The notes beneath the pieces were generated by a model. It did no database searches, had not been told where the DNA came from, and saw only the letters and a list, made by a program, of their open reading frames with translations. A stretch of 64,000 bases of DNA from an uncultured Pseudomonadota bacterium (GTDB taxonomy: Bacteria; Pseudomonadota; Alphaproteobacteria; Rs-D84), in contig CASETE010000002.1 in NCBI GenBank assembly GCA_949290785.1, positions 1 to 64,000 on the forward strand, read 5' to 3'. The position numbers were made by a program, and so were the translations under genes. Positions 1-7,119 of this stretch are shown here, in pieces; position 1 is the first letter of the stretch; each line of letters begins with the position of its first letter.

Positions 1-2
1 TT

Positions 3-68
3 GCAGAAAAAATCGGTGTTATTAAAAAGCAGCACAACAGCAATATTTTTTTAATCATACTGCGATAA
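3..68 (+). CDS. Possible 3' end of a gene cut by the window edge
   Basis: A reading frame open from the window edge ends with TAA at 66-68 and encodes about 21 residues ending NIFLIILR. It could be the C-terminus of a gene lying mostly outside the window. The piece is too short to assign, and chance openness is possible. Confidence 0.25.
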   Translation, partial: AEKIGVIKKQHNSNIFLIILR

Positions 69-136
69 TCCCCCCATATGATATTTTTATAACCTTGATT
101 TGATTCTAGAAAAAAATTCCCCACCCCCGCAACAAA

Positions 137-161
137 AAAATCCACACAAACGGTGGATTTT
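137..161 (-). terminator. Intrinsic terminator after the 177-950 lipoprotein gene
   Basis: Stem AAAATCCAC / GTGGATTTT around a 7-nt loop, with A/T runs on both sides. It lies 16 bases beyond the stop codon of the minus-strand gene and probably ends its transcript. Confidence 0.7.
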
Positions 162-176
162 TTATTCTTACGTTTT

Positions 177-950
177 TTATTTTGCTGGTTTGATATATTC
201 TTTATCTATGTTGTCCCTGATATAGTTCCTTATCAGTCCCGCGACATGACAAGCATCTGATAAATCGTTTACAAAGAAAACGAATTTATTTTGCGCATAT
301 AAGTCAATAGATTTACCTTTTGTAAATTCTTTCATTTTTTCTTCGGATATATACATTTCGCGGTCGGACTTTACGTCAAAGACCCTGTACACTTTTTCAC
401 CGTTTTCCAGCGTTTCAACGCGATTTTGTGCCTCTACATATGCGATGCAATTTCTGATAGATTTTATCGCTTCTTCTGATGCGCCACCGACGGTAACAGG
501 CTGGTAATCAAATAATGGCACACAGTTAGCACCCGCAATATATTCGCCTTCGTCCATGGATTTGCCGCTGGTCATGGTGACAGAGTTATCAACCGTGTCC
601 CATAATACAAATCTTAAACCGAAATCTATGCTGTCATAGCCAACCTCTAGACGCAGACGGTTGGGCTTTTCATAAAATCCCGGTTCTTCGGATGCCGGTA
701 AAGAAACAGTAAATGTGTCTTCTATGGAAGGCATCAAGTTATACAGCCATAGATGTTTAGTCAGCCATCTTTTTTCACGAATGTTTTTTGTCAGTCGCGT
801 GAACTTCAAATCTGCCTTTGATTCATAAATCTTTGCGTCTACCATATACCGTCCGCCTGCTAAATCGTTGCATACCAGCAACACGTCGTGTTTGGGTTTG
901 TCACATGCTGTTAGCGCTAAGACTGACATTAAACATAGAATTTTTTTCAT
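177..950 (-). CDS. Putative lipoprotein of unknown function
   Basis: Encodes about 257 residues. The start at 950 is chosen because an AGGAGG ribosome-binding site lies about 6 bases upstream and the protein then opens with a lipoprotein signal peptide, MKKILCLMSVLALTAC, with lipobox LTAC at 13-16. An in-frame ATG 33 bases further upstream would spoil the signal. The mature part has several cysteines and mixed alpha/beta character, but I recognise no domain. It probably sits anchored in the periplasm. The gene is separated from the downstream protease gene by about 100 bases and may be transcribed on its own. Confidence 0.75.
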   Translation of the reverse strand: MKKILCLMSVLALTACDKPKHDVLLVCNDLAGGRYMVDAKIYESKADLKFTRLTKNIREKRWLTKHLWLYNLMPSIEDTFTVSLPASEEPGFYEKPNRLRLEVGYDSIDFGLRFVLWDTVDNSVTMTSGKSMDEGEYIAGANCVPLFDYQPVTVGGASEEAIKSIRNCIAYVEAQNRVETLENGEKVYRVFDVKSDREMYISEEKMKEFTKGKSIDLYAQNKFVFFVNDLSDACHVAGLIRNYIRDNIDKEYIKPAK

Positions 951-1055
951 TGGTGGCCTCCTAATTACAGGGAATGTTATCACAACGATATTGTCTTGTC
1001 AGTAAAAAAATTGGTGGGTTAATAAATAATAATTTTTAATCTGGTGTACGATTTG

Positions 1056-2795
1056 TCAGTTCTGTTTATTATATATTTTGTTTTCAATTATATTTCCTAT
1101 TGTGCCACCGATAACCCCGATGCCACCAACCGTCGCACCCGTATTAAATTTATTTTGCGTGTCCGCCTTTTGTTCGTTCCATTCAGTCGCATCTTCACCG
1201 TGTTCGTTTGTTAGCGCGTTATATACGGATGTATAAACACCTTGTTTTTCGGGTTGTGGCGCGTTGTAGTACAAATTAGATTCTGCCGAATCAAGTATTG
1301 TCTGTGATTCTATGCCCGGCGCAAGCCCCAATGCTTCTTTTCTTTGTTTCAAATCTGCCGCCAGTGTTTTGTATTCGGTTACTGTATTGAATAATTCATT
1401 ACCGCCCGGCAGTACAACGTTTTCACCGTATTTTATATTTTTGTTGTCACCGTATCCGCAACGCATGGTTGCAATATATGCCTGCATATCTTGTTCGGCG
1501 GCTAAGTCCGCCTGTTTTTCGGCCAAACTGGATGCGATTTGCATACCGCCGAATCCCGCAGCACCGATTGCCGCTGCCCCCAATATGCGATTGGCCAGCG
1601 AATTTTCGCGCTCTTTGGCGCGCCGTAGGTTTTCTTGTAATACAGAATATTCTGTTAATTTGTCAATAAAATTTACAAACGTTTGATTGTCCATGTTTGG
1701 AACAGAAGGTAATTGTTCTTCTAACGTTTGTTGTATATCTGCAACTGTTGTTTCCAGTTCTGCAATGGATTCGGCGTTTGATTCTGCGGGAATCTTGTCG
1801 GTTTCGGGTGCTGATACTTCAGTTATAATTTGTGAAACGACTTCTTTTAAAGGTTCATTAGAAATGTTTTGCGCCGCCGCAACAATATTGTCTTGCAGTT
1901 TTGTATCTTGTTCTGCCAGTGTTGTTGTGTTAAATGCCGGAGACGTTTTTTTCATTTCTTCTAATGCAGAGAAATATTTTGTAACGGGTACCGCGAAATC
2001 TTTGTTTTTATCGTCTTCAAAAGAATCCACGCCGCCGCTACAAACGCCTAATAATGTATTGCCGTTGAAGTAGGCGCCACCAGAATTTCCAGAAAAGTTG
2101 TCACATGTCGTTTGTATATTATCCGTATGGTTACCTGTTGGTTTGGTTATGTTGCAATTTGTATCCGCTTTTAACCTGTATTTAGTAATTTTATTTCCTT
2201 TGATATCAACGGTTCCTGCCCTATCTTTTAGCGGTTTAATACCAAGTTTTTCGGCCTCTGTGAACAGTGTGTCTACAAGATCTGTAAAGTTTGCTTTTTG
2301 GTTTTGTGTAAGCATTTGATTGAAAACAGTACGAAATTGCTGTATTTCTTCGTCTGATAGTATACGCATATAACCAAATCCGGCATTGATAACGTTTGTA
2401 TATTGTTGTGTGCTGGGAACATAAAAAAAGTCTTTGTTATAAAATTTAGAATCTTTTATTCTTAATAATGCCCAATCGTCTGTTTGAAAATTTTGACCAT
2501 ATTTTTCCAAAAATACGGGCGTAGTTGTGTCATTATATAATACAATGTCATATTCGGTGCCGATTTTTTCAAAATTGTCAAAATAGTCGTCTTGTGTAAC
2601 ACAATGTCGCGCGGTTAATATGATGTCATACCAAACATATTGTGCTGTACAAAGGCCTGTATCATCATAAAAAATTACAAGTTTGTTATAAGGGGGTTGT
2701 GACCAATCAACGTACGTACGATTGTCGCTGCTGCCGGTGGCGGCATATAACGGCGACAGGTATAATAAAAACAGAAAAAAACATAAAAAGCGCAT
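1056..2795 (-). CDS. Trypsin-like (S1 family) serine protease with a long C-terminal extension
   Basis: Counted from the chosen start at 2795, the S1 triad can be read as His64 (LTARHCV), Asp107 (DDWALLRI) and Ser238 (GNSGGAYF), so the protease is predicted active. The N-terminus MRFLCFFLFLLYLSPLYA is a Sec signal peptide. An alternative ATG lies 18 bases upstream, and neither start has a clear Shine-Dalgarno sequence. After the protease domain come about 330 residues: an acidic, coiled-coil-like stretch, a Gly/Ala-rich hydrophobic segment near 400-425, and a second Gly-rich hydrophobic segment at the C-terminus. This suggests membrane or cell-surface association. The substrate is unknown. 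Confidence 0.8.
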   Translation of the reverse strand: MRFLCFFLFLLYLSPLYAATGSSDNRTYVDWSQPPYNKLVIFYDDTGLCTAQYVWYDIILTARHCVTQDDYFDNFEKIGTEYDIVLYNDTTTPVFLEKYGQNFQTDDWALLRIKDSKFYNKDFFYVPSTQQYTNVINAGFGYMRILSDEEIQQFRTVFNQMLTQNQKANFTDLVDTLFTEAEKLGIKPLKDRAGTVDIKGNKITKYRLKADTNCNITKPTGNHTDNIQTTCDNFSGNSGGAYFNGNTLLGVCSGGVDSFEDDKNKDFAVPVTKYFSALEEMKKTSPAFNTTTLAEQDTKLQDNIVAAAQNISNEPLKEVVSQIITEVSAPETDKIPAESNAESIAELETTVADIQQTLEEQLPSVPNMDNQTFVNFIDKLTEYSVLQENLRRAKERENSLANRILGAAAIGAAGFGGMQIASSLAEKQADLAAEQDMQAYIATMRCGYGDNKNIKYGENVVLPGGNELFNTVTEYKTLAADLKQRKEALGLAPGIESQTILDSAESNLYYNAPQPEKQGVYTSVYNALTNEHGEDATEWNEQKADTQNKFNTGATVGGIGVIGGTIGNIIENKIYNKQN

Positions 2796-2918
2796 CTCTC
2801 TCTGCACGTACATTTGATTATTGGGTTGTATGTTATTGTATATAGTATATATTGATTTTTACAATAAATCAAACCTTTGTTAACTGGCTTATTGATTGTT
2901 TAAAGTACAGATTTAAAT

Positions 2919-2947
2919 TTGCAAAATATACAAAAACTTGATATAAT
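2919..2947 (+). promoter_or_regulatory. Sigma70-type promoter for the 2954-3148 RNA
   Basis: TTGCAA at 2919-2924 and a perfect TATAAT at 2942-2947, separated by 17 bases. The start point would be near 2954, well upstream of the next coding start at 3164, so it makes a 190-nt RNA or leader first. Confidence 0.6.
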
Positions 2948-2953
2948 TTTTGG

Positions 2954-3148
2954 CAAATCAAATAAAATCTATTTGGTTTCGGGGTTGTCAAAAGCCCAAT
3001 AGGTCCGGTGCAAATGCATCGTTATATCCCTGACTATGGTCGGGGGGCTGACTGCTATAAAACAGGTATAAACCAAAGGCAGCAGAGTCATTGACCTATA
3101 TGATTTTTGAACTCCCCGACCGCGTAATTTTAGCGGTCTATTTTTTAT
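2954..3148 (+). ncRNA. Probable structured small RNA or riboregulatory leader
   Basis: A strong promoter upstream and an intrinsic terminator at 3118-3147 define a transcript of about 195 nt. It is richer in G+C than its flanks. CCCCGACC (3114-3121) can pair with GGTCGGGG (3038-3045) or with TCGGGG near the 5' end. It shares bases with the terminator stem GACCGC (3118-3123) / GCGGTC (3133-3138), so the pairings are partly exclusive. AATAGGTC near 2997 can also pair with GACCTAT near 3093. It could be a stand-alone RNA (its length resembles 6S RNA) or an attenuating leader of the PH-domain gene whose RBS follows the terminator. Confidence 0.45.
3118..3147 (+). terminator. Terminator at the end of the 2954-3148 RNA, just before the next RBS
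   Basis: GACCGC / GCGGTC stem with a 9-nt loop followed by TATTTTTTAT. It lies only about 16 bases before the start codon at 3164, so it either ends a small RNA or works as an attenuator. Confidence 0.6.
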
Positions 3149-3163
3149 AAAAAGGAGACAAAA

Positions 3164-3736
3164 ATGATAGATTGGTTTAATAAGAATTTGGCTGATTATA
3201 TAGACGCCAAAGAACAAATTATTATTGATACGCGTAAGAACGCCAGGGTATATTTGTATTCAAGTCTGCTAAAATCTTTGTTTGTTTCTTTATTTTTGAC
3301 GTTTTTTATTAGCCAACTTGTTTATATGGGAATTTTTTGGATGAATTTTGGTGTGGCAAGTGGTGTAGAATCTGGGTTTTCTGTTGATTTTACATTTGTT
3401 GCCTTTTTGTTTATGGTCTTGTATATGTTGTCTTTTTTGTTGATTTATAACAATCAACGTTCAATAAGGTATGTTTTAACAAATTGTGGTATATATAAAA
3501 TTACTGGGTTGGTTTTTAAACGTGTGAAATTCGTCGCATATAATCAGGTTACAGATGTAAAAATGTCCAGAGGGCCCATAGAGCGTATGTTTGGCGCGGG
3601 CTCTATTGGCGTTGGAACGGCCAGCGGTAATGTCGTCGGCAATGGTTATATATATTCAAAAAACGAGTTAGATATAGAATCTGTGGACGATTATAATAAT
3701 GTAAAAGAGATTATTATTAAACAAAGGAAGCAATAA
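3164..3736 (+). CDS. PH-domain (bPH2/YdbS-like) inner-membrane protein
   Basis: 190 residues. There are two hydrophobic segments, near residues 35-60 and 75-95. A bacterial Pleckstrin-homology-type domain follows, with the recognisable order RYVLTNCGIYKITGLVFKR, NQVTDVKMSRGPIERMFGAG and GVGTASG, as in the DUF304/YdbS family. It should lie in the inner membrane with the PH domain in the cytoplasm. The AAAGGAGA ribosome-binding site at about 3150-3157 supports the start. It is preceded by a structured RNA that ends in a terminator, which may control it. The molecular role of the family is poorly known. Confidence 0.75.
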   Translation: MIDWFNKNLADYIDAKEQIIIDTRKNARVYLYSSLLKSLFVSLFLTFFISQLVYMGIFWMNFGVASGVESGFSVDFTFVAFLFMVLYMLSFLLIYNNQRSIRYVLTNCGIYKITGLVFKRVKFVAYNQVTDVKMSRGPIERMFGAGSIGVGTASGNVVGNGYIYSKNELDIESVDDYNNVKEIIIKQRKQ

Positions 3737-3796
3737 AAGGTTACTGAAAATTGCGCACAGGGCGAATTTAAATTTTTTGTTTTATAACTAACAAAA

Positions 3797-3816
3797 AAAC
3801 ACCCACAAGGGTGTTT
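3797..3816. terminator. Bidirectional terminator between convergent genes
   Basis: AAACACCC / GGGTGTTT stem with an ACAA loop and A and T runs on either side. It lies between the plus-strand PH-domain gene and the minus-strand J-domain gene. Confidence 0.75.
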
Positions 3817-3829
3817 TTAATAACCGATA

Positions 3830-4543
3830 TTATCTGGACTGTTGTTTCGTTCCAAAACCGGCGTATTTCATACGTTCGTATTCGTTTTTATAATACAGGA
3901 TTTGTTTTTCTGCTTGTTGTATTTCTTCGCGGTATTTTGAGAGGCATTTTGATTTGTATTCTTGCGCTCTATTATATTCTTGGCGCAGTTCGTCCAGTTG
4001 CTGTTTGCGTTTATTAAACTCTGCGCTGCCGTATTTTACCGAACCGAAGTTATACGATGCATTTTTATATCTTTCAAAAGCGATTTTTTCATTTAGTTCT
4101 GCGATTTTATAATTGTTTTTTGCCCTTTCGTGATTGCGAAACGCTTCTTGTAGATTTTCCCATGCCTTGTTAATTTCTGAATCATAAGAATAGTTTGTTT
4201 GTTCTTTTTTATTTTGTGTTGTGCCGGTGTTCTGCTTTACGTCAGCAGTTTGTTTTTTCATTCCGGCTTGTTGCGGGTTATAATTCTTATTTTGCCCTAT
4301 GTGCTTTATTACAAGTTCATATGCAATGATGATTAGTTGGGACATTTTGGTGGCTTCCGCAGCGTTGTTTGGGTTGTTGTCAGGGTGCCAGCGCCGTATC
4401 AAAGTTCTGTATGATTGTTTAACTTCTTGTTCTGTGGCGTTTAATGAAATTCCTAGGATTTGTGCGGCACGTTGAGCATTCAGTTCTGCCATGTTTATAG
4501 AACTGTTTGTCTTGTCATTACCGTTTTGTTCAAAGTTTTTCAT
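3830..4543 (-). CDS. J-domain (DnaJ-like) protein with a charged C-terminal coiled coil
   Basis: 237 residues. Residues about 25-75 form a J domain (AAQILGISLNATEQEVKQSY, then RRWHPDNNPNN) with the essential HPD at 53-55, so it can be expected to stimulate an Hsp70 (DnaK) ATPase. No G/F-rich, zinc-finger or substrate-binding DnaJ domain follows. Residues about 100-235 are Gln/Lys/Glu-rich and probably a long coiled coil, so this is a specialised co-chaperone, not DnaJ. AAGGAG 7 bases before the ATG supports the start, and a strong promoter lies at 4594-4621. There is no signal peptide, so it is cytoplasmic. Confidence 0.8.
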   Translation of the reverse strand: MKNFEQNGNDKTNSSINMAELNAQRAAQILGISLNATEQEVKQSYRTLIRRWHPDNNPNNAAEATKMSQLIIIAYELVIKHIGQNKNYNPQQAGMKKQTADVKQNTGTTQNKKEQTNYSYDSEINKAWENLQEAFRNHERAKNNYKIAELNEKIAFERYKNASYNFGSVKYGSAEFNKRKQQLDELRQEYNRAQEYKSKCLSKYREEIQQAEKQILYYKNEYERMKYAGFGTKQQSR

Positions 4544-4593
4544 TATTATCTCCTTGTTGTGCCGATACGTACATTATAGTGTTTTATAAGTAT

Positions 4594-4621
4594 ATTATAA
4601 TACAATAATTTATTTTGTCAA
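4594..4621 (-). promoter_or_regulatory. Promoter of the J-domain gene
   Basis: On the minus strand TTGACA (4616-4621) and TATAAT (4594-4599) are both consensus, 16 bases apart and about 50 bases upstream of the start codon. Confidence 0.65.
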
Positions 4622-4798
4622 TATTTTTTTAAATATAATATATACAGGGGTAAAATACGGGGAAGTGAAGGCGGGTCATTAGACATATTTTGTAAAACTA
4701 TGCGCTACCAGATTCATAAAACAGTTGTTGGAATTGCCAAGTTTAAGGGAGGCTACTTTCTTATTTCGTGGTCCTACACGAATTATGCCATAAAAGAA

Positions 4799-4851
4799 AA
4801 CGACCTTTTCTGGTCGTTTTATCTTGGCTGGGCATATTGTGCAATCTTTGG
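4799..4851. repeat. Degenerate copy of the island boundary repeat
   Basis: A CGACC / GGTCG hairpin is followed by ATCTTGGCTGGGCATATTGT and then GCAATCTTTGGACT. This resembles the boundary sequences at 5634, 6459 and 10817. It is the leftmost recognisable copy and marks the probable left edge of the tRNA-Glu island. The surrounding 4622-4910 stretch has no convincing gene. Confidence 0.5.
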
Positions 4852-4910
4852 ACTAATAAAACCGAACATTCCTGGCGACTTGGTGTTCAAATTAAGGGGG
4901 TACATACAAC

Positions 4911-4939
4911 TTGTAATGGGGTTAAGACTTTGTTATAAT
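4911..4939 (+). promoter_or_regulatory. Promoter of the 4965 lipoprotein gene
   Basis: TTGTAA (4911-4916), a 17-base spacer and TATAAT (4934-4939). The expected start is about 18 bases before the coding start, leaving a short leader with a GAAGGAG ribosome-binding site. Confidence 0.6.
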
Positions 4940-4964
4940 ATGAAAGTATGATGAAGGAGAAAAT

Positions 4965-5558
4965 ATGAAGAAACTGTTTATTTTAACTTCTTTGTTGGGA
5001 TTGGTGGCGTGCGACCGGTCCGAGGTTTTTGAATTAAAATGTGCAAGTGGCGACATTTATAAACCATATAAAGATGTAGTTTTACAGGTTGAAGAAGGCA
5101 GACTTCTTATTACTGATAAGGCTGGAAAAAAACAGGAAATATCATTTGTTCTGGACGAGAGCACAAGGTATTTTGACAAAACTAGCGGAACAGGTGTGTC
5201 TCTAGAGAACGGATATATTAAAGGTGTATCATTTAATGGTTATTGCGATGTTGTTGTGCCGATGGGTACTCATTTTGATGCCGACTGCACGGGAATAAAA
5301 TTATCTGGTCAGATAAACAAAGATTATGCTTTGGTATCTATTGACGGTGGTAAAGATATGCGTTTGCCATTATCAAAGAAGTATACTGATGAAACTGACA
5401 AACTTGATACATATTTATTCAAGGAAGCAGAAAATGGTTGGTCTGTATCTGTGGTGGCTGATACGGGTGTAGACAAAGTTTTTCAGATAAGTGTATCAGA
5501 ACCAAATGGAATGTCTACATATAATGGATGTAACGTGATTATTCCTTTGAAAGACTAA
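4965..5558 (+). CDS. Putative lipoprotein of unknown function
   Basis: 197 residues. Lipoprotein signal MKKLFILTSLLGLVAC with lipid-modified Cys16. The mature part is beta-rich and holds several cysteines that could form disulfides (for example CASGDIY, YCDVVVP, DCTGIKL, NGCNVIIP), which fits a periplasmic protein. I recognise no family. It has its own promoter and terminator and lies between two boundary repeats of the tRNA-Glu island, so it looks like a single-gene cassette. GAAGGAG 6 bases upstream fixes the start. Confidence 0.75.
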   Translation: MKKLFILTSLLGLVACDRSEVFELKCASGDIYKPYKDVVLQVEEGRLLITDKAGKKQEISFVLDESTRYFDKTSGTGVSLENGYIKGVSFNGYCDVVVPMGTHFDADCTGIKLSGQINKDYALVSIDGGKDMRLPLSKKYTDETDKLDTYLFKEAENGWSVSVVADTGVDKVFQISVSEPNGMSTYNGCNVIIPLKD

Positions 5559-5590
5559 AAGTGTCTTTTATTAAAAAAGGTTAAAAGGAT

Positions 5591-5624
5591 GCCCCCGAAA
5601 AACAATCGTTAAAACTTCGGGGGC
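5591..5624 (+). terminator. Terminator of the 4965 lipoprotein gene
   Basis: GCCCCCGAA / TTCGGGGGC, a 9-bp GC-rich stem with a 16-nt loop and a following T run. Confidence 0.8.
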
Positions 5625-5633
5625 TTTTTATTT

Positions 5634-5662
5634 CAGCAGAGCCTATTGTGCGATTTTAGGGC
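5634..5662. repeat. Copy of the island boundary repeat
   Basis: CAGCAGAGCCTATTGTGCGA followed by TTTTAGGG matches the core seen at 6485-6512 (GGCAGAGCCTACTATGCAAT). It lies just after the preceding cassette's terminator. Confidence 0.55.
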
Positions 5663-5751
5663 TGGTGATATGTTATCGTTCAAAGGTTTGACCAAGCCAA
5701 ACTAACGTCACATAGCCACAATTATATATTTTTATATCGTTTATATAGGCA

Positions 5752-6306
5752 TTATTTATATTCGGACTTTAATTTTCCGAAATATAACTTATCACGTAAA
5801 GAGCCATCTGGCCATTTCGAATCTTGGCGAATTACGCCTTCAAGTATGTACCCATTTTTTTCAGCGATTTTTTTGGAGGCTATATTTTCAGAATCACAAT
5901 GCAATGATATTTTATGACACCAATCTTGCTCAAATGCTAATTTTTCTATGCGTGGTAGTAATTTGCTTATAATATTTTTATCGCGCGCAGATTTTCGTAG
6001 CCAGTATCCAACATGACACACGCCGTTTTTCTCGTCCACATTTGAAAAACCTATTTCGCCCAACAGTTTATCGTTTTGAAAAATACCGAACATCAATGAG
6101 CGATTTGAACGATTACGATTATAATAATTGATTAACGTTTGTTCCGGAGATTGAAAATTCCCATTAGGCGCCCAAAAAATCATGTTTTCTGTATCTTTGG
6201 AAAATATTTTATAAATTTCCTGAGCATATTTGATTGTAGGCGGAACAAGTTTTAATGTGTAACCGTTTGATTTAAATTCTCGTTGTCTAAGGTTTTCAAA
6301 TGTCAT
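5752..6306 (-). CDS. GNAT-family N-acetyltransferase (RimJ/RimL type)
   Basis: About 184 residues. The fold signature can be followed: an N-terminal LKLVPPT strand, a central GEIGFSNVDEKNGVCHVGYW segment, the acetyl-CoA pyrophosphate loop region with WLRKSARDKNI, and a late asparagine (SENIASKKIAEKNGY) before EGVIRQDSKWPDGSLRDKLY, typical of RimJ/RimL acetyltransferases that modify protein N-termini or small amines. The start at 6306 has AAAGGA about 9 bases upstream; the ATG at 6315 overlaps that site. It is a paralogue of the next gene and the two end alike (KLKSEYK). The substrate is not predictable. Confidence 0.85.
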   Translation of the reverse strand: MTFENLRQREFKSNGYTLKLVPPTIKYAQEIYKIFSKDTENMIFWAPNGNFQSPEQTLINYYNRNRSNRSLMFGIFQNDKLLGEIGFSNVDEKNGVCHVGYWLRKSARDKNIISKLLPRIEKLAFEQDWCHKISLHCDSENIASKKIAEKNGYILEGVIRQDSKWPDGSLRDKLYFGKLKSEYK

Positions 6307-6458
6307 GTGTATCATCCTTTTCAGTAAAGGGTATAACTAATCATATGGTAAAAGTTTTACTGTTCTAAAATTATATCACGGGGTGTAGTAAATTCAAAAC
6401 ATATTCTGTTGGGCAGTAAGAATAGAATTGCTTTAAATCTGGTTTGCATACAAAAAAA

Positions 6459-6512
6459 ACGACCTGAAGGTCGTTATTTATCTTGGCAGAGCCTACTATG
6501 CAATTTTCGGAC
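6459..6512. repeat. Copy of the island boundary repeat, read through by the adjacent gene
   Basis: ACGACCTGAAGGTCGT hairpin, then TATTTATCTTGGCAGAGCCT and ACTATGCAATTTTCGGACT. The hairpin and ATTTATCTTGGCAG part is shared with 9689-9719 and, with one base changed, with 13207-13238 next to tRNA-Glu. The 3' end of the acetyltransferase gene at 6474 lies inside this repeat. Confidence 0.65.
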
Positions 6513-7091
6513 TATTTTTTTATACTCTGACTTAAGTTTTGACCAGAACATGACGTCATATACTTTATTATCTGGATATACACCTCCTTGTCGGGAAATG
6601 CCGTCAAGATGAAAACCAGATGATTTAATAGAGTTTGCCGAGCGAACATTTTCTGTGCTACATTGTCGGGTTATTCTATTTGCCCCCAGAATATTAAAAG
6701 CAATTTCTTCTGTTTTGTCCGATGTTTCTTTCGCAAAGCCCTTACCCCACGCAGATCGTACCAACCATACGATAGACATCTGCAACGTTTTTGTGGCGTC
6801 GTCAAAGAAATGGAATCTGCGATATCCGATAAGTTTATTATTGTAGAATATGTAATAATTTGCGCCAGTTGATTTAGAATACTCTTCCTCTTGCTGCATT
6901 TTCTTTAACATTTCTGCCAAGGTTTTAGGTACAGCGTTTTCTGCTATCGGGTTATAATAAAAATCGTCAGGATTTTCATTTTTCACCGCATCAAAGACCA
7001 ACTTTGCATTTTCTGGTGTTGCATTCAGTTGTCGCATTTCAAGACGTTTAGTTTTTATAACTTTTGGTAATTTCTTTACCGGATTTATCAT
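6474..7091 (-). CDS. GNAT-family N-acetyltransferase (RimJ/RimL type), C-terminus altered by a repeat
   Basis: 205 residues. RimJ/RimL-like: TKRLEMRQLNATPENAKLVF at the start, WLVRSAWGKGFAKET forming the acetyl-CoA loop, and ENVRSANSIKSSGFHLDGIS near the end. The last 14 residues after KLKSEYK are encoded by the island boundary repeat, whereas the paralogue at 5752 stops right after KLKSEYK. The natural stop seems to have been lost when the repeat was joined on. AGAGGT 6 bases upstream supports the start. The gene is followed upstream by the S41 protease gene in the same direction. Confidence 0.85.
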   Translation of the reverse strand: MINPVKKLPKVIKTKRLEMRQLNATPENAKLVFDAVKNENPDDFYYNPIAENAVPKTLAEMLKKMQQEEEYSKSTGANYYIFYNNKLIGYRRFHFFDDATKTLQMSIVWLVRSAWGKGFAKETSDKTEEIAFNILGANRITRQCSTENVRSANSIKSSGFHLDGISRQGGVYPDNKVYDVMFWSKLKSEYKKIVRKLHSRLCQDK

Positions 7092-7119
7092 ATTTTACCT
7101 CTAGATAAAAATATTATTT

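Noticed and set aside
2969..3217. 82-codon minus-strand frame over the structured RNA, ending RTYWAFDNPETK
   Set aside because: It vaguely recalls Icd/Ash-type small phage peptides, but it lies antisense to a region with a promoter, pairing segments and terminator, and has no RBS. The RNA reading explains the region better.
4700..4951. 83-codon plus-strand frame
   Set aside because: It runs through a degenerate boundary repeat and the promoter of the 4965 gene, has no RBS, and its composition is unlike its neighbours.
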